A stretch of DNA of 64,000 nucleotides, from NCBI GenBank assembly GCA_022414725.1, contig CM039463.1:83802987-83866986 (forward strand), written 5' to 3'. Shown here one piece after another: positions 27,301 through 42,300 of the stretch. A program made the translations under genes and the position numbers. This DNA is from Microglena sp. YARC (Eukaryota; Chlorophyta; Chlorophyceae; Chlamydomonadales; Chlamydomonadaceae). Positions within the stretch are counted from its first letter, which is position 1; each line of letters opens with the position of its first letter. A model generated the notes under the pieces. The model made no database searches. It saw only the letters and a program-made list of their open reading frames with translations, and had not been told where the DNA came from.

Positions 27301-30300
27301 CTCTGACTAGATTTACCAAACCTGATGTGCCTGACACTTTCCCAAACCGGACCTAGATTAACCACAACCGATGTGCCTTGACACTATTTAAACCCACACC
27401 TGGACTAAGATTAACAAACTGGATGTGCCTGACACTTTACCCCACACCTTGACTAGATAACCAAACCTGGATGTGCCTGCGATCACTTTACCCCACACCT
27501 GGACCATAGAATTAACCCAAAACCTGATTGCCTGACACTTACCCCACACCTGGACTAGATTTACCAAACTGATTGCTGCCGACACTTTACCCCACACCTG
27601 GACATAGATTAACCAACCGGATTGCCTGACACTTACCCAACACCTGACTAGATAACCAAACCGGATGTGCCTGGACACTTTAACCCACACCTGGACTAAT
27701 TAACCAAACCTGGATCGTGCCTGGACACTTACCCGCAACACCGGACTAGATTAACCAACCTGAGTGCCGGCGACACTTAACCCACACCCGGGACTAGGAT
27801 TAACCCAAAACCTGGAGTGCCTGGACACTTTACCCCACACCTGGACTTAGATTAAACCAAACCTGATGTGCCTGGACACTTAAACCCACACCTGACTAGG
27901 TAACCAAACCTGATGTCCTGACACCTTTACCCCACACCTGACTAGATTAACCAAAACCTATGTGCCTTGACACTTTACCCCACACCTGGACTAGATTAAA
28001 CCAAAACTGGATGGCCTGACACTTTTACCCCACACCTGACTAGATTAACCAAACCTGGATTGCCTGGACACTTAACCCACACCTGACTAGATTAACAACC
28101 TGATGTGCCTGGACACTTACCCCACACCTGAACGAGATAACCAAACCTGGATTGCCTGGACACTTTACCCCACACTGGACTAGATTAACCAAAACCTGGA
28201 TGTGCCTGACACTTTACCCCCACACCGACTAAGATTAACCCAAACCTGAATTGCCTGACACTTTCCCCACACCTGACTAGATAACCAAACCGGATGTGCC
28301 TGGACACTTTAAACCCACACCTGACAGATTAACCAAAACCTGGATGTGCCTGACACTACCCCACACCTAAACTAGATTAACCCAAACCTGAGTGCCTGCA
28401 CATGTAACCCACACCGGACCTAGATTAACCAAAAACTGGATGTTGCCTGACACTTTACCCCACACCTTGACTTAGATTTAAACCAAAACTGGATGTGCCT
28501 GGACACTCTACCCCACACCGGACTAGATTAACCAAACCTGATGTCCTGACACATTAACCCACAACCTGGACTAGATTAACCAAAAACCTGATGTGCCTGC
28601 GACACTTACCCCACACCTGGACTAGATTAAACCAAACCTGATGCCTGGAACACTTTAACCCACAACCTGGATAGATTAACCAAAACCTGGATGTGCCTGA
28701 CACTTTACCCACACCTGACTAGATTTAACCAAACTGATGTCCTGGGACACTTTACCCCACACCTGACTAGATTAACAAACCTGGATGTTGCCTGCGACAC
28801 TTTAACCCACACCTGGAATAGATTAACCTAAACCTGGATGTCCTTGACACTTACCCCACACCTGGACTAGATTAACAAACCTGATGTGCCTGACACTTAA
28901 CCCACACCTGACTAGATAAACCAAACCCCACATGGAGTTGCCTGGACACTTTACCCACCACACCTGACTAGGATAACCAAAACCGATTCCTGGATCACTT
29001 AAACCCACACCTGGACTAGGTAACCAAACCTGATGTGCCTGACACTTTAACCCACACCCCTGACTAATTAACCAAACACTGGATTTTCCTTGACACTTTA
29101 CCCCACACCTGGACTAGATTAAACCAAAAACCTGATGTGCCTGCACACTTACCCCAACACCTGGGACTAATTTACCAAAAACTCTGGATGGCCTGGACAC
29201 TTTACCCCACCACCTCACTAGATTAACCAAACCTGATGTGCCTGACACTTTACCCCCACACCTGACTAGATTAACCAAACCTGATTTTTGCCTGGACACT
29301 TTAACCCACACCGGACCAGATAACCAAAGCCGGATGTGCCTTGACACTTTACCCCACAACCATGGACTAGATTAACCAAAACCGGATGTGCCGACACTTT
29401 AAACCCACACCTGGACTAGATTAACCAAACCTGATGTTGCCGCACTTTACACCCCCACACCTGACTAGATTAACCGAAAGACCTGGATGTGCCGTGACAC
29501 TTTAACCCACACCTGGACTAGTTAACCAAACCTGGCATGTGCCTGGACCACTTACCCCACACCTGACTAATTAACCAAACCTGGATGTGCCTTGACACTT
29601 TACCCCCACACCCTGGACTAGATTAAAACCAAAACCTGGATGTGCCTGACACTTTAACCCCACACCTGACTAATAACCAAAAACCTGATGTGCCTGCGAC
29701 ACTTTAACCCACACCTGACTAGATTAAACCATAACCTGGATGTGCCTGGACACTTTACCCCACACCTGAACGAGATTAACCCAAAACCTGGGATTGCCTG
29801 GACACTTTACCCCACACGACTAGATTAACCAAACCTGAATGTGCCTGACACTTTACCCCACACCGACCTAGATTAACCAAACCTGAATGTGCCTGGACAC
29901 TTACCCCACACCTGACTAATTTAACCAAACCTGGATGTGCCATGACACTTAACCACACCTGGACTAGATTAACCAAACCTGCATTGCCTGGACACTTTAC
30001 CCCACACCTAAACTAGATAACAACCTGGATGTGCCTGTACACTTTAACCCCACACCGACTAGCATTAACAAACCTGATGTGCCTGGACACTTTACCCCAC
30101 ACCTGACTAGATTAACCAAACCTGGATTGTGCCTGACACTTTTACCCACACCCTGGACTTTAGATAAACCAAACCTGGATGTGCCTGACACTTTACCCCC
30201 ACACCTGAACTAGATTAACCCAAAACCTGATGTGCCTCGACCCCACTTTACCCCACACCTGACTAAAGATTAACCAAAAAACCTGGATTGCCTGGAACCC

Positions 30301-33300
30301 CAACTCTAACCCCAACCACCGGGGAACTAAGGGATTAACCAAAACCTGATGTCCTGGGGACACTTTAACCCACACCTGCGAACTAGATTAACCAAACCCT
30401 TGGATGTGCCTGGGACACTTTTTACCCCACACCTGAACCTAGATTAAACCCAAACCTGGATTGTTGCCTGGACACTTTAAACCCACCCAACCTGGACTAG
30501 ATTAAACCCAAAAAAAACCTGGAATGTGCCGGACCACTTTTACCCCACACCTGGCACCTAGATTTAACCCCAAAAACTTGGATGGTGGGCCTTGGGACAC
30601 CCTTTACCCCCCCACCAACCCTGGAACTAGGATTTAACCAAAACCCTGGATGTGGCCTGGACACCTTTTATAACCCACCCCACCTGGGAAATAGATTTTA
30701 ACCAAAAAACCTGGATGTTGGGCCTTTAACCAAACTTTACCCCAACACCTGACTTAGATTTATTAACCCAAAAAACCTGGGATGTCTGGGACCACTTTTT
30801 TAACCCACCCACCTGGGACTGAGAACATATAAACCTAAACCTGGATGTGCCTGGGACACTTTTAACCCCACACCTGACTAGATTTAACCAAACCTGGATG
30901 TGCCTGCGACACTTAAACCCACACCTTTGGGACTAGGTAACCAAACCTGATGTCCTGACACTTTACCCCACACCTGACAGATTCACCAACACTGAATCCT
31001 CTCTCATCCTCTTCTATACCCCACACCTGGACAGATTAACCAAACTGATGTGCCTGGACACTTTACCCCACACCTGGACTAGATTAACCGAAACCTGGAT
31101 GTGCCTGGACACTTTACCCCACACCTGGACTAGATTTAACCAAACCTATTATGTGCCTGGACACTTTACCCCACACCTGGACTAGATTAACCAAACCTGG
31201 ATGTGCCTGGACCACTTTACCCCCACACCTGGACTAGATTTAACCAAACCTGGATGTGCCTTGAACTTTACCCCACACCTGACTAGATTAACCAAACCTG
31301 GATGTTGCCGGGACAGAATTAACCCACCTGACTAGATAACCAAACCTTGGATGTGCCCTGGACACTTTACCCCCACACCTGGACAGATTAACCAAACCTG
31401 TATGTGCCTGGACACTTTAACCCACAACCTGGACTAGATTAACCAACCCTGGATGTGCCCTGACACAAAATTTACCCCACACCTGGACTAGATTAACCAA
31501 ACTGGAATGTGCCTGGACACTTTCCCCACACCTGGACTAGATTAACCAAACCTGGGATGTGCCGACACTCTACCCCACACCGGGACTAGATTAAACCAAA
31601 CGATTGCCTGGACACTTTAACCCACACCTGGGACTAGATTAACCAAACCTTGGATGTGCCTGACACTTTAACCCACACCTGCACTAGATTACCAAACCTG
31701 GAATGTGCCTGGACACTTTAACCCACACCTGGACTAGATTAACCAAAACCTGATGTGCCTGGACACTTTACCCCCACACCTGCGACTAGATTAACCAAAC
31801 CTGGATGTGCTGGACACTTACCCACACCTGGACTAGATTAACCAAACCTGGATGTGCCCTGGACACTTTAACCCACACCTGACTAGAATTTAACCAAACC
31901 TGGATGTGCCTGGACACTTTACCCCACACCTGGACTAGATTAAACCAAACCTGGATGTGGCCTGGAACTTTCACCCCACACCTGGACTAGATTAACCAAA
32001 CCTGGATGTGCCTGGACACTTTACCCCACCACTCTGGACTTAGATTAACAAACCTGGATGTGCCTGGACACCTTACCCCACACCGACTAGATTAAACCAA
32101 ACCTGGATGTGCCTGGACACTTTACCCCACACCTGGACTAGATTAACCAAAACCTGATTGCCTGGACACTTTACCCCACACCTGGACTAGATTAACCAAA
32201 CCTGGAGGCCTGGACACTTTACCCCACACCTGACTAGATTAACCAAAACCTGGATGTGCCTGACACTTTAACCCACACCTGACTAGATTAACCAAACCTG
32301 GATGTGCCTGACCACTTTACCCCACACCTGACTAGATTAACAAACCTGGATGTGCCTGGACACTTTAACCCCACACCTGGACTAGATTAACAAACCTGGA
32401 TTGCCTGGACACTTTACCCCACACCTGGACTAGATTAACCAAACCTGGATGTGCCTGGACACTTTACCCCACAAACATGGACTAGATTAACCCAAACCTG
32501 GATGTCCTGGACACTTTACCCCAACACCTGGACTGATTAACCAAAACCCTGGATGTGGCAGGACACTTTAACCCACAACCTGACTAGATTAACCAACTGA
32601 TGTGCCTTTGGACACTTTAACCCACACCAGGACTAGATTTAGCCGCTGATTGGGGTGGCCCGCCTTGACCCACTTTTAAAAACCCCAACACCTGGAGAGA
32701 AATTATAACCCTTGGACTTGGTTGCCTGGGACACTTTAACCCCACACCTGGACTAGATTAACCAAACCTGGATGTGCCTGAAACAAACTTACCGCCCCCA
32801 CAACTGGACTAGAAAAATTAAACCAAAACCTGGGATTGCCCCTTTGCCCTTACCCCCACCACCTGGACTAGATTAACCCAAAACCTGGATGTGCCTGGAC
32901 ACTTTACCCCACACCTGGGACTTAGATTAACCAAACCTGGATGTGCCTGGACACTTTACCCCACACCTGGACTAGATTAACCAAAACCTGGATGTGCCTG
33001 TTTACACTTTACCCACCACCTGGACTAGATTAAACCAAACCTGGATGTGCCTGGACACTTTTTTACCCACACCTGGACTAGATTAACAAACCAGGATGTG
33101 CCTGACACTTTACCCCCACACCTGACTAGATTAACCAAAACCTGGATGCTGCCTGGACACTTACACCCACACCTGGACTAGATTAACCAACCTGGATGTG
33201 CCTGGACCACTTTAACCCACACCGTGGACTAGATTAACCAAACCTGGATTGTGCCTGACACTTTAACCCACACCTGACTAGATTAACCAAACCTGGATGT

Positions 33301-36300
33301 GCCTGGGACACTTTACCCCACACCTGGACTAGATTCAACCAAAACCTGGATGTGCCTGGACACTTTACCCCGACACCTGGACTAGATAACCAAAACCTTG
33401 GATGTGCCTGGACACTTTACCCACACCTGACTAGATTAACCAAACCTAATGGATGTGCCTGATACTCTACCCCCACACCATGACTAGATTAACAAAACCT
33501 GGATGTGCCTGGACACTGTAACCCACACCAATGGACTAGAATTAACCAACCCTGGATGTGCCTTGGACACTACCCACACTGGACTACCCACAACCAGATT
33601 AACCGAAACCTGGAGTGCCTGACACTTTACCACACCCCTAATTAAACCACCTGGATGTGGACTAGATTAACCAAACCTGGATGTGCCTGGCCTGGACTAG
33701 ATTACCCCAACTGGAGCTAGATTTAAACCTGAATGTGACACTTTAACCCCGATTAACCAACAGCACAACCTGGACTTTACCCCCCACACCTGGATGACTG
33801 ATTAACCACCTGGAATGTGCTGGATGTGCTGGACATTTACCCCACATGGACTAGATTACCAAACCTGGATGCTGCCTGGACACTTTACCCCACACCTGGA
33901 CTAGATTAACCAAACCTGGATGTGCCTGGACACTCTACCCCACACCCCTAGATTAACACTGATGTGCCTGACACTTTACCACACCTGATAGATTAACCAA
34001 ACCTGGATGTGCCTGGACACTTAACCCCACACCTGGATTAACCAAACTATTGTGCCCATTAACCAAACCTGGATGTTACCCCACACCTGGACAGACACTT
34101 TACCCAACTGGATAGATTAACAAACCTGGATGTGCCTGGACACTTTACCCACACCTGGACTAGATTAACCAAACTGGATGTGCCTGGACACTTTACCCAC
34201 ACCTGACTTAGATAACCAAACCTATGTGCCTGACCCTTAACCAACCTGGATTGCCCTGGACCACTTTCCCCCACACCTGGACTAGATTAAACCAAACCTG
34301 GATGTGCCTGGACACTCTACTAACCCACACCAGGACTAGATTAACCAAAACCTGGATGTGCCTGGACACTTTACCCACACCTGGACTAGTAACCAACCTG
34401 GACCTGGACACTTTACCCACACCTGTAGATTAACCAAACCTGGACACTTTACCCACCCCTAGATTTAACAAAGCGCTGGATGTGGCCTGACCCACTTTTA
34501 AAAACCCCACACTGGGACTAGATTAACCAAACCTGGATTTGTGCCTGGACACTTTACCCCCACACTAGACTAATTAACCAAAATTGGATGTTGACAACCC
34601 CACACCCTGGATGTGCCTTGGACACTTACCCCACACCACTGGACTAGAAACCAAACCTGGGATGTGCCTGACACTTTACCCCACACCTGGACTAGATTAA
34701 CAAACCTGGATGTGCCTGGACACTTTACCCACACCTGACTAGATTAACCAACCTGGATGTGCCTGGACACTTTACCCACACCTGGACTAGATTAACCAAC
34801 CTGGATTGTGCCTGGACACTTTAAACCCCACCTTGACTAGTAACCAAACCTGGATGTGCCTGACACCTTTACCCACACCTGGACTAGATTAACCAAAACC
34901 TGGATGTTGCCTGGACACTTACCCCCACACCTGGACTAGATTTAACCAACCTGGATGTGCTGGACACTTTAACCCACACCTGACTAAGATTAACCAAAAC
35001 CTGATGTTTGCCTGGACCATTACCCGACACCTTGCGACTAGATAAACAACCTGGATGTCCTGGACACTTTAACCCACACCTGACTAGATTACCAAACCCC
35101 TGGATGGCCTTGACACTTTTACCCCACACCTGGGACTAGATTAACCAAACCTGATGTGCCGGGACACTTGAACCCCAACCTGACTAGATTACCAAACCTG
35201 GATGTCCTGGACACTTTACCCCACACCTGGACTAGATAACCAAACCTTGGATGTCCTGGACACTTTTACCCCACACCTGGACTAGATTAACAAACCCTTG
35301 GATGTGCCGGACACTTTACCCCACACCTGGACTAGGATTAACCAACCTGGATGTGACCTGGACACCTTAAAACCCACACCTGAGACTAGCGTAACCAAAC
35401 CTGGAGTGCCTGACACCGTTACCCCAAACACCATGAACTAGATTTACCAAACCTGGAGTGCCTTGGACCACTTTACCCCAAACCTGGACCTAATTAACAA
35501 ACCTGATGTGCCTGGACACTTTACCCCACACCTGAACAGATAACCAAACCTGATGTGCCTGACACTAACCCCACACCTGGACAAGATTAACCAAACATGA
35601 TAGATTAACAAAGCTGGATGTGCCTTGAACAACACTTTAACCACACTGGACTGACTAGATTAATTTAACCAACCTGATGTGCTGATGACAACTGGACACT
35701 TTACCTCCACACCTGGACTAGATTTACAAAGCACACTGGACTAGCATTTACCCTAATTGGAAACTGGATAGATTACCAACTGGATGTGTGGCCTGGGATT
35801 ACCAACATGTGCCTGGAACTTTTACCCCACACTGGACTAGATTTAACCAAACCTGGATGTGCCTGGACAGCTTACCACACCTGGACTAGATTAACCAAAC
35901 TTGAGCCTGGATGTGCCCCACTTTACCACACCTGGACGTAGATTTTAAAACCAAAACCCTGGATGTGCCTGGACACTTTACCCCCACACCTAGATTAACG
36001 ACTGGTGTGCTAGGAACATTAACCACTGGGATAACCGTGGATGTGGCTAAGATTAACCAAACCTAGGATGTGCCTGGACACTCTACCCACACCTGGACTA
36101 CCAAACTGGAACAATCCTGGAACAAAACCTGATGTGCCTGGACCACTTTTACCCCCACCACTGGACTAGATTTAACCAACTGGATGTGCCTGGACACTTT
36201 ACGCCACACCTGACTAGATTAACCAAAACTGGATGTGCCTGCCAATTTTAACACTTTACTGGATGTGCTTTGGACCACACCTGGACTAGATTAACCAAAC

Positions 36301-39300
36301 TGGATGTGCCTGGACCCAGCCTGGCTTTACCCCACACCTGGACTAGATTACCAAACTGGATGGTGCCTGGACACTTTACCCCACACCTGGACTAGATTAA
36401 CCAAAACCTGGATGTGCCTGGACACTTTAGCTCACTAGATTAAACCTGATGGTGCTGGAGACTTTAAGCCCACACCTGGATAGATTAAACCTGGATGCTG
36501 CTGGAACTGTTTTGGAACTAGATTAACCAAACTATGTGCTGGACCTTTAAGCACACCTGGACTAGATTAACCAAACCTGGATGTGCTGGTGCTGACTAGA
36601 TTAACACTTTACCCCACACCTGGACATAGATTAAAACAAACTGGTGTTTGGCTGGATTAACCCAACCTTGGAATAGATTAAACCTGGGACACTTTCCCCA
36701 CACCTGGGACTTTAGATTTAACCAACCCTTGGATGTGGTGGAAACTTTTACCGGCATGACTAGATTAACCAAACCTGGACTGACAGCTTTACCCCACAAC
36801 ACTAGATTAACTGGATTGTGCCTGGACATCTTTACCGCACCTGGATTAACACGTTGGACCTTTACCCACTCCTGGACTAAAAGATTAACCAAACCTGGAT
36901 GTGCCCTGGACACTTTACCCCACACCTGAACGAGAATTAAAACCAGCCTGACACTTCACCCCACACTAGATTAACAAAACCTGGATGTGCCTGGACACTT
37001 TACCCACCCCCTAGATTAACACTGGATGTGCCTGGACATTTACCCCACATAGATTAACCAAAAATTGAGATGTGCCTGACCTTTAACCAAAGATGTGCCT
37101 GCGACACTTTAACACCTGGACTAGATTAACCAAACCTTGATGTGCCTGACACTTTAACCTAGATTAACACCCCTGGACTTAGATTAACCAAACCTGGATG
37201 TGGCCTGACAACTAACCCAACACCTGACTAGATTAACCAACCTGGAATGTTAACCACACCTGGACTAGAATTACCAAACCTGGATGTTTGCCTGGACAAC
37301 TTTACCCCACACCTGACTAGATTACCCAAAACCTGGATGTGCCTGGACACTCTACCCCACACCCTGACTAATTAACAAACTGGATTCTGTGCCTGACACT
37401 TTAACCGACACCTGGACTAGATTAACAAACTGGATTGTGCCTGGACACTTTACCGCCACACCTGACTAGATTAACCAAACCTGGATGTGCCTGGACACTT
37501 TAAACCACCACCAACAGGGATTAACCAAACCTGATGTGCCTGGACACTTTAACCCACACCTGGACTAGATAACCAGGGACACTAGATTTAACCAAACCTG
37601 GATGTGCCTGGACTTTACCCCATCACCTGGACTAGATTAACCAAACTGGATGTGCCTGGACACTTTACCCACAGCTGGACTAGAATTAACCAAACTGGAT
37701 GTGCCTGGAACACTTTCCCCACACCTGGACTAGATTAACCAAACCTGGATGTGCTTGACACTTTACCACACCTGGACTAGATTAACCAAACCTGGATGTG
37801 CTGACACTTACCCCACACCTGGACTAGATTATAAAAACCTGGATGTGCTGGACACTTTACCCCACACCTGGACTAGATTAACCAAACCTGGATGTGCTGG
37901 AACACTTAACCGCACAACCATGGACTAGATTAACCAAACCTGGATGTGCCTGGACACATTTACCCACACCTGGACTAGATTAACCAAACCTGGATGTGCC
38001 TGGACACTTTACCCCACACCTGGACTAGATTTAACCAAACCTGGATGTGCCTGGACACTTTACCCCACACCTGGACTAGATTAACCAAACCTGGATGTGC
38101 CTGGACACTTACCCACACCTGGACTAGATTAACAAACCTGGATGTGCCTGGACACTTTAACCCCACACCTGGACTAGATTAACCAAACCTGGATGTGCCT
38201 GGACACTTTAACCCACACCTGGACTAGATTAACCAAACCTGGATGTGCCCTGGACCACTTTACCCCACACCTGGACTAGATTAACCAAACCTGGATGTGC
38301 CTGGACACTCTACGCCCACACTGGACTAGATTAACCAAACCTGGATGTGCCTGGACACTTTACCCACACCTGGACTAGATTAACCAAAACCTGGATGTGC
38401 CTGGACACTTTAACCCCACACCTGGACTAGATTAACCAAACCTGATGTGCTGGACACTTTAACCCCACACCTGGACTAGAATTAACCAAAACCTGGATGT
38501 GCCTGACACTTTACCCCACACCTGGACTAGATTAAACCAAACCTGGATGTGCCTGGACACTTTACCCACACCTGGACTAGATTAACCAAACCTGGATGTG
38601 CCTGGACACTTTAACCCACACCTGGACTAGATTTAACCAAACCTGGATGGTGCCTGGACACTTTACCCCACACCTGGACTAGATTAACCAAACCTGGATG
38701 TGCCTGGACACTTTACCCCACACCTGGACTAGATTAACCAAACCTGGATGTGCCTGGACACTTTACCCCACACCTGGACTAGATTAACCAAACCTGGATG
38801 TGCCTGACACTTTAACCCCACACCTGGACTAGATTAACCAAACTGGATGTGCCTGGACACTTTACCCCACACCTGGACTAGATTAACCAAACCTGGATGT
38901 GCCTGGACACTTTAAACCCCCAAACACCTGGACTAGATTAACCAAAACCTGGATGTGCCCTGGACACTTTACCCCACACCTGGACTAGATTAACCAAACC
39001 TGGATGTGCCTGGACACTTTACCCCACACCTGGACTAGATTAACCAAACCTGGATGTGCCTTGGACACTTTACCCACACCTGGACTAGATTAACCAAACC
39101 TGGATGTGCCTGGACACTTTACCCCACACCCTGACTAGATTAACCAAACCTGGATGTGTGCACCTGGAATTAACCAAACACCTTTACACCCACACCTGGA
39201 CTAGATTTAACCAAACCTGGATGTGCCTGGACACTTTACCCCACACCTGGACTAGATTAACCAAACCTGGATGTGCCTGGACACTTTCCACACCTGGACT

Positions 39301-42300
39301 AGATTAACCAAACCTGGATGTGCCTGGACACTTTACCCCACACCTGGACTAGATTAACCAAACCTGGATGTGCCTGGACACTTTACCCCACACCTGGACT
39401 AGATTAACCAAACCTGGATGTGCCTGGACACTTTACCCACACCTGGACTAGATTAACCAAACCTGGATGTGCCTGGACACTTTAACCCCACACCTGGACT
39501 AGATTAACCAAACCTGGATGTGCCTGGACACTTTACGCCACACCTGGACTAGATTAACCAAACCTGGATGTGCCTGGACACTTTAACCCCCACACCTGGA
39601 CTAGATTAACCAAACCTGGATGTGCCTGGACACTTTACCCCACACCTGGACTAGATTAACCAAACCTGGATGTGCCTGGACACTTTACCCCACACCTGGA
39701 CTAGATTAACCAAACCTGGATGTGCCTGGACACTTTACCCCACACCTGGACTAGATTAACCAAACCTGGATGTGCCTGGACACTTTACCCCACACCTGGA
39801 CTAGATTAACCAAACCTGGATGTGCCTGGACACTTTACCCCACACCTGGACTAGATTAACCAAACCTGGATGTGCCTGGACACTTTACCCCACACCTGGA
39901 CTAGATTAACCAAACTGGATGTGCCTGGACACTTTACCCCACACCTGGACTAGATTAACCAAACCTGGATGTGCCTGGACACTTTACACCCACACCTGGA
40001 CTAGATTAACCAAACCTGGATGTGCCTGAGACACTTTACCCCACACCTGGACTAGATTAAACCAAACCTGGATGTGCCTGGACACTTTAACCCACACCTG
40101 GACTAGATTAACCAAACCTGGATGTGCCTGGACACTTTAACCCCACACCTGGACTAGATTAACCAAACCTGGATGTGCCTGGACACTTTACCCCACACCT
40201 GGACTAGAATTAACCAAACCTGGATGTGCCTGGACACTTTACCCCACACCTGGACTAGATTAAACCAAACCTGGATGTGCCTGGACACTTTACCCCACAC
40301 CTGGACTAGATTAACCAAACCTGGATGTGCCTGGATTAAACACTTTACCCCACACCTGGACTAGATTAACCAAACCTGGATGTGCCTGGACACTTTTACC
40401 CCACACCTGGACTAGATTAAACCAAACCTGGATGTGCCTGGACACTTTACCCCACACCTGGACTAGATTAACCAAACCTGGATGTGCCCTGGACACTTTA
40501 CCCCACACCTGGACTAGATTAACCAAACCTGGATGTGCCTGGACACTTTAACCCCACACCTGGACTAGATTAACCAAACCTGGATGTGCCTGGACACTTT
40601 TAACCAAACATGTGCCTGGACTAGATTAACCAAACCTGGATGTGCCTGGACACTTTAACCCCACACCTGGACTAGATTAACCAAACCTGGATGTGCCTGG
40701 ACACTTTACCCCACACCTGGACTAGATTAACCAAACCTGGATGTGCCTGGACACTTTAACCTGGACTTTACCCCACACCTGGACTAGATTAACTGGACTA
40801 GATTAACCAACCTGGATGTGCCTGGACACTTTACCCCACACCTGGACCTTACCCCACACTAGATTAACCAAACCTGGATGTGCCTGGACACTTTAACCCC
40901 ACACCTGGACTAGATTAACCAAACCTGGATGTGCCTGGACACTTTACCCCACACCTGGACTAGATTTAACCAAACCTGGATGTGCCTGGACACTTTACCC
41001 CACACCTGGACTAGATTAACCAAACCTGGATGTGCCTGGACACTTTACCCCCACACCTGGACTAGATTAACCAAACCTGGATGTGCCTGGACACTTTACC
41101 CCACACCTGGACTAGATTAACCAAACCTGGATGTGCCTGGACACTTTCCCACACCTGGACTAGATTAACCAAACCTGGATGTGCCTGGACACTTTACCCA
41201 CACCTGGACTAGATTAACCAAACCTGGATGTGCCTGGACACTTTACCCCACACCTGGACTAGGATTAACCAAACCTGGATGTGCCTGGACACTTTAACAC
41301 TGGACTAGATTAACCAAACCTGGATGTGCCTGGACCTGGACTGGACTAGATTAACCAAACCTGGATGTGCCTGGACACTTTAACCCCACACCTGGACTAG
41401 ATTTAACCAAACCTGGATGTGCCTGGACACTTTACCCCACACCTGGACTAGATTACCAAACCTGGATGTGCCTGGACACTTTAACCCACACCTGGACTAG
41501 ATTAACCAAACCTGGATGTGCCTGGACACTTTAACCCACCAACTAGATTAACAAACCTGGATGTGCCTGGACACTTTAAACCCCACACCTGGACTTTAAC
41601 CAAACCTGGATGTGCCTGGACCACTTTACCCCACACCTGGACCCTGGACACACCCCACACCTGGACTAGATTAACCAAACCTGGACTGGACACTTTACAC
41701 CTGGACTAAGATTAACCAAACCTGGATGTGCCTGGACACTTTCCCACACCTGGACTAGATTAACCAAACCTGGATGTGCCTGGACACTTTACCCCACACC
41801 TGGACTAGATTAACCAAACCTGGATGTGCCTGGACACTTTACCCCACACCTGGACTAGATTAACCAAACCTGGATGTGCCTGGACACGCCTGGATGTGCC
41901 TGGACACTTTACCCCACACCTGGACTAGATTAACCAAACCTGGATGTGCCTGGACACTTTACCCCACACCTGGACTAGATTAACAACCTGGATGACTGCC
42001 TGGACACTTTACCACACCTGGACTAGATTAACCAAACCTGGATGTGCTGGACACTTTACCCCACACCTGACTGACTAGATTAACCAAACCTGGATGTGCC
42101 TGGACACTTTACCCCACACCTGGACTAGATTAACCAAACCTGGATGTGCCTGGACACTGACTTTACCCCACACCTGGACTAGATTAACCAAACCTGGATG
42201 TGCCTGGACACTTTAACCCCACACACCTGGACTAGATTAACCAAACCTGGATGTTGCCTGGACACTTTACCCCACACCTGGACTAGATTAACCAAACCTG

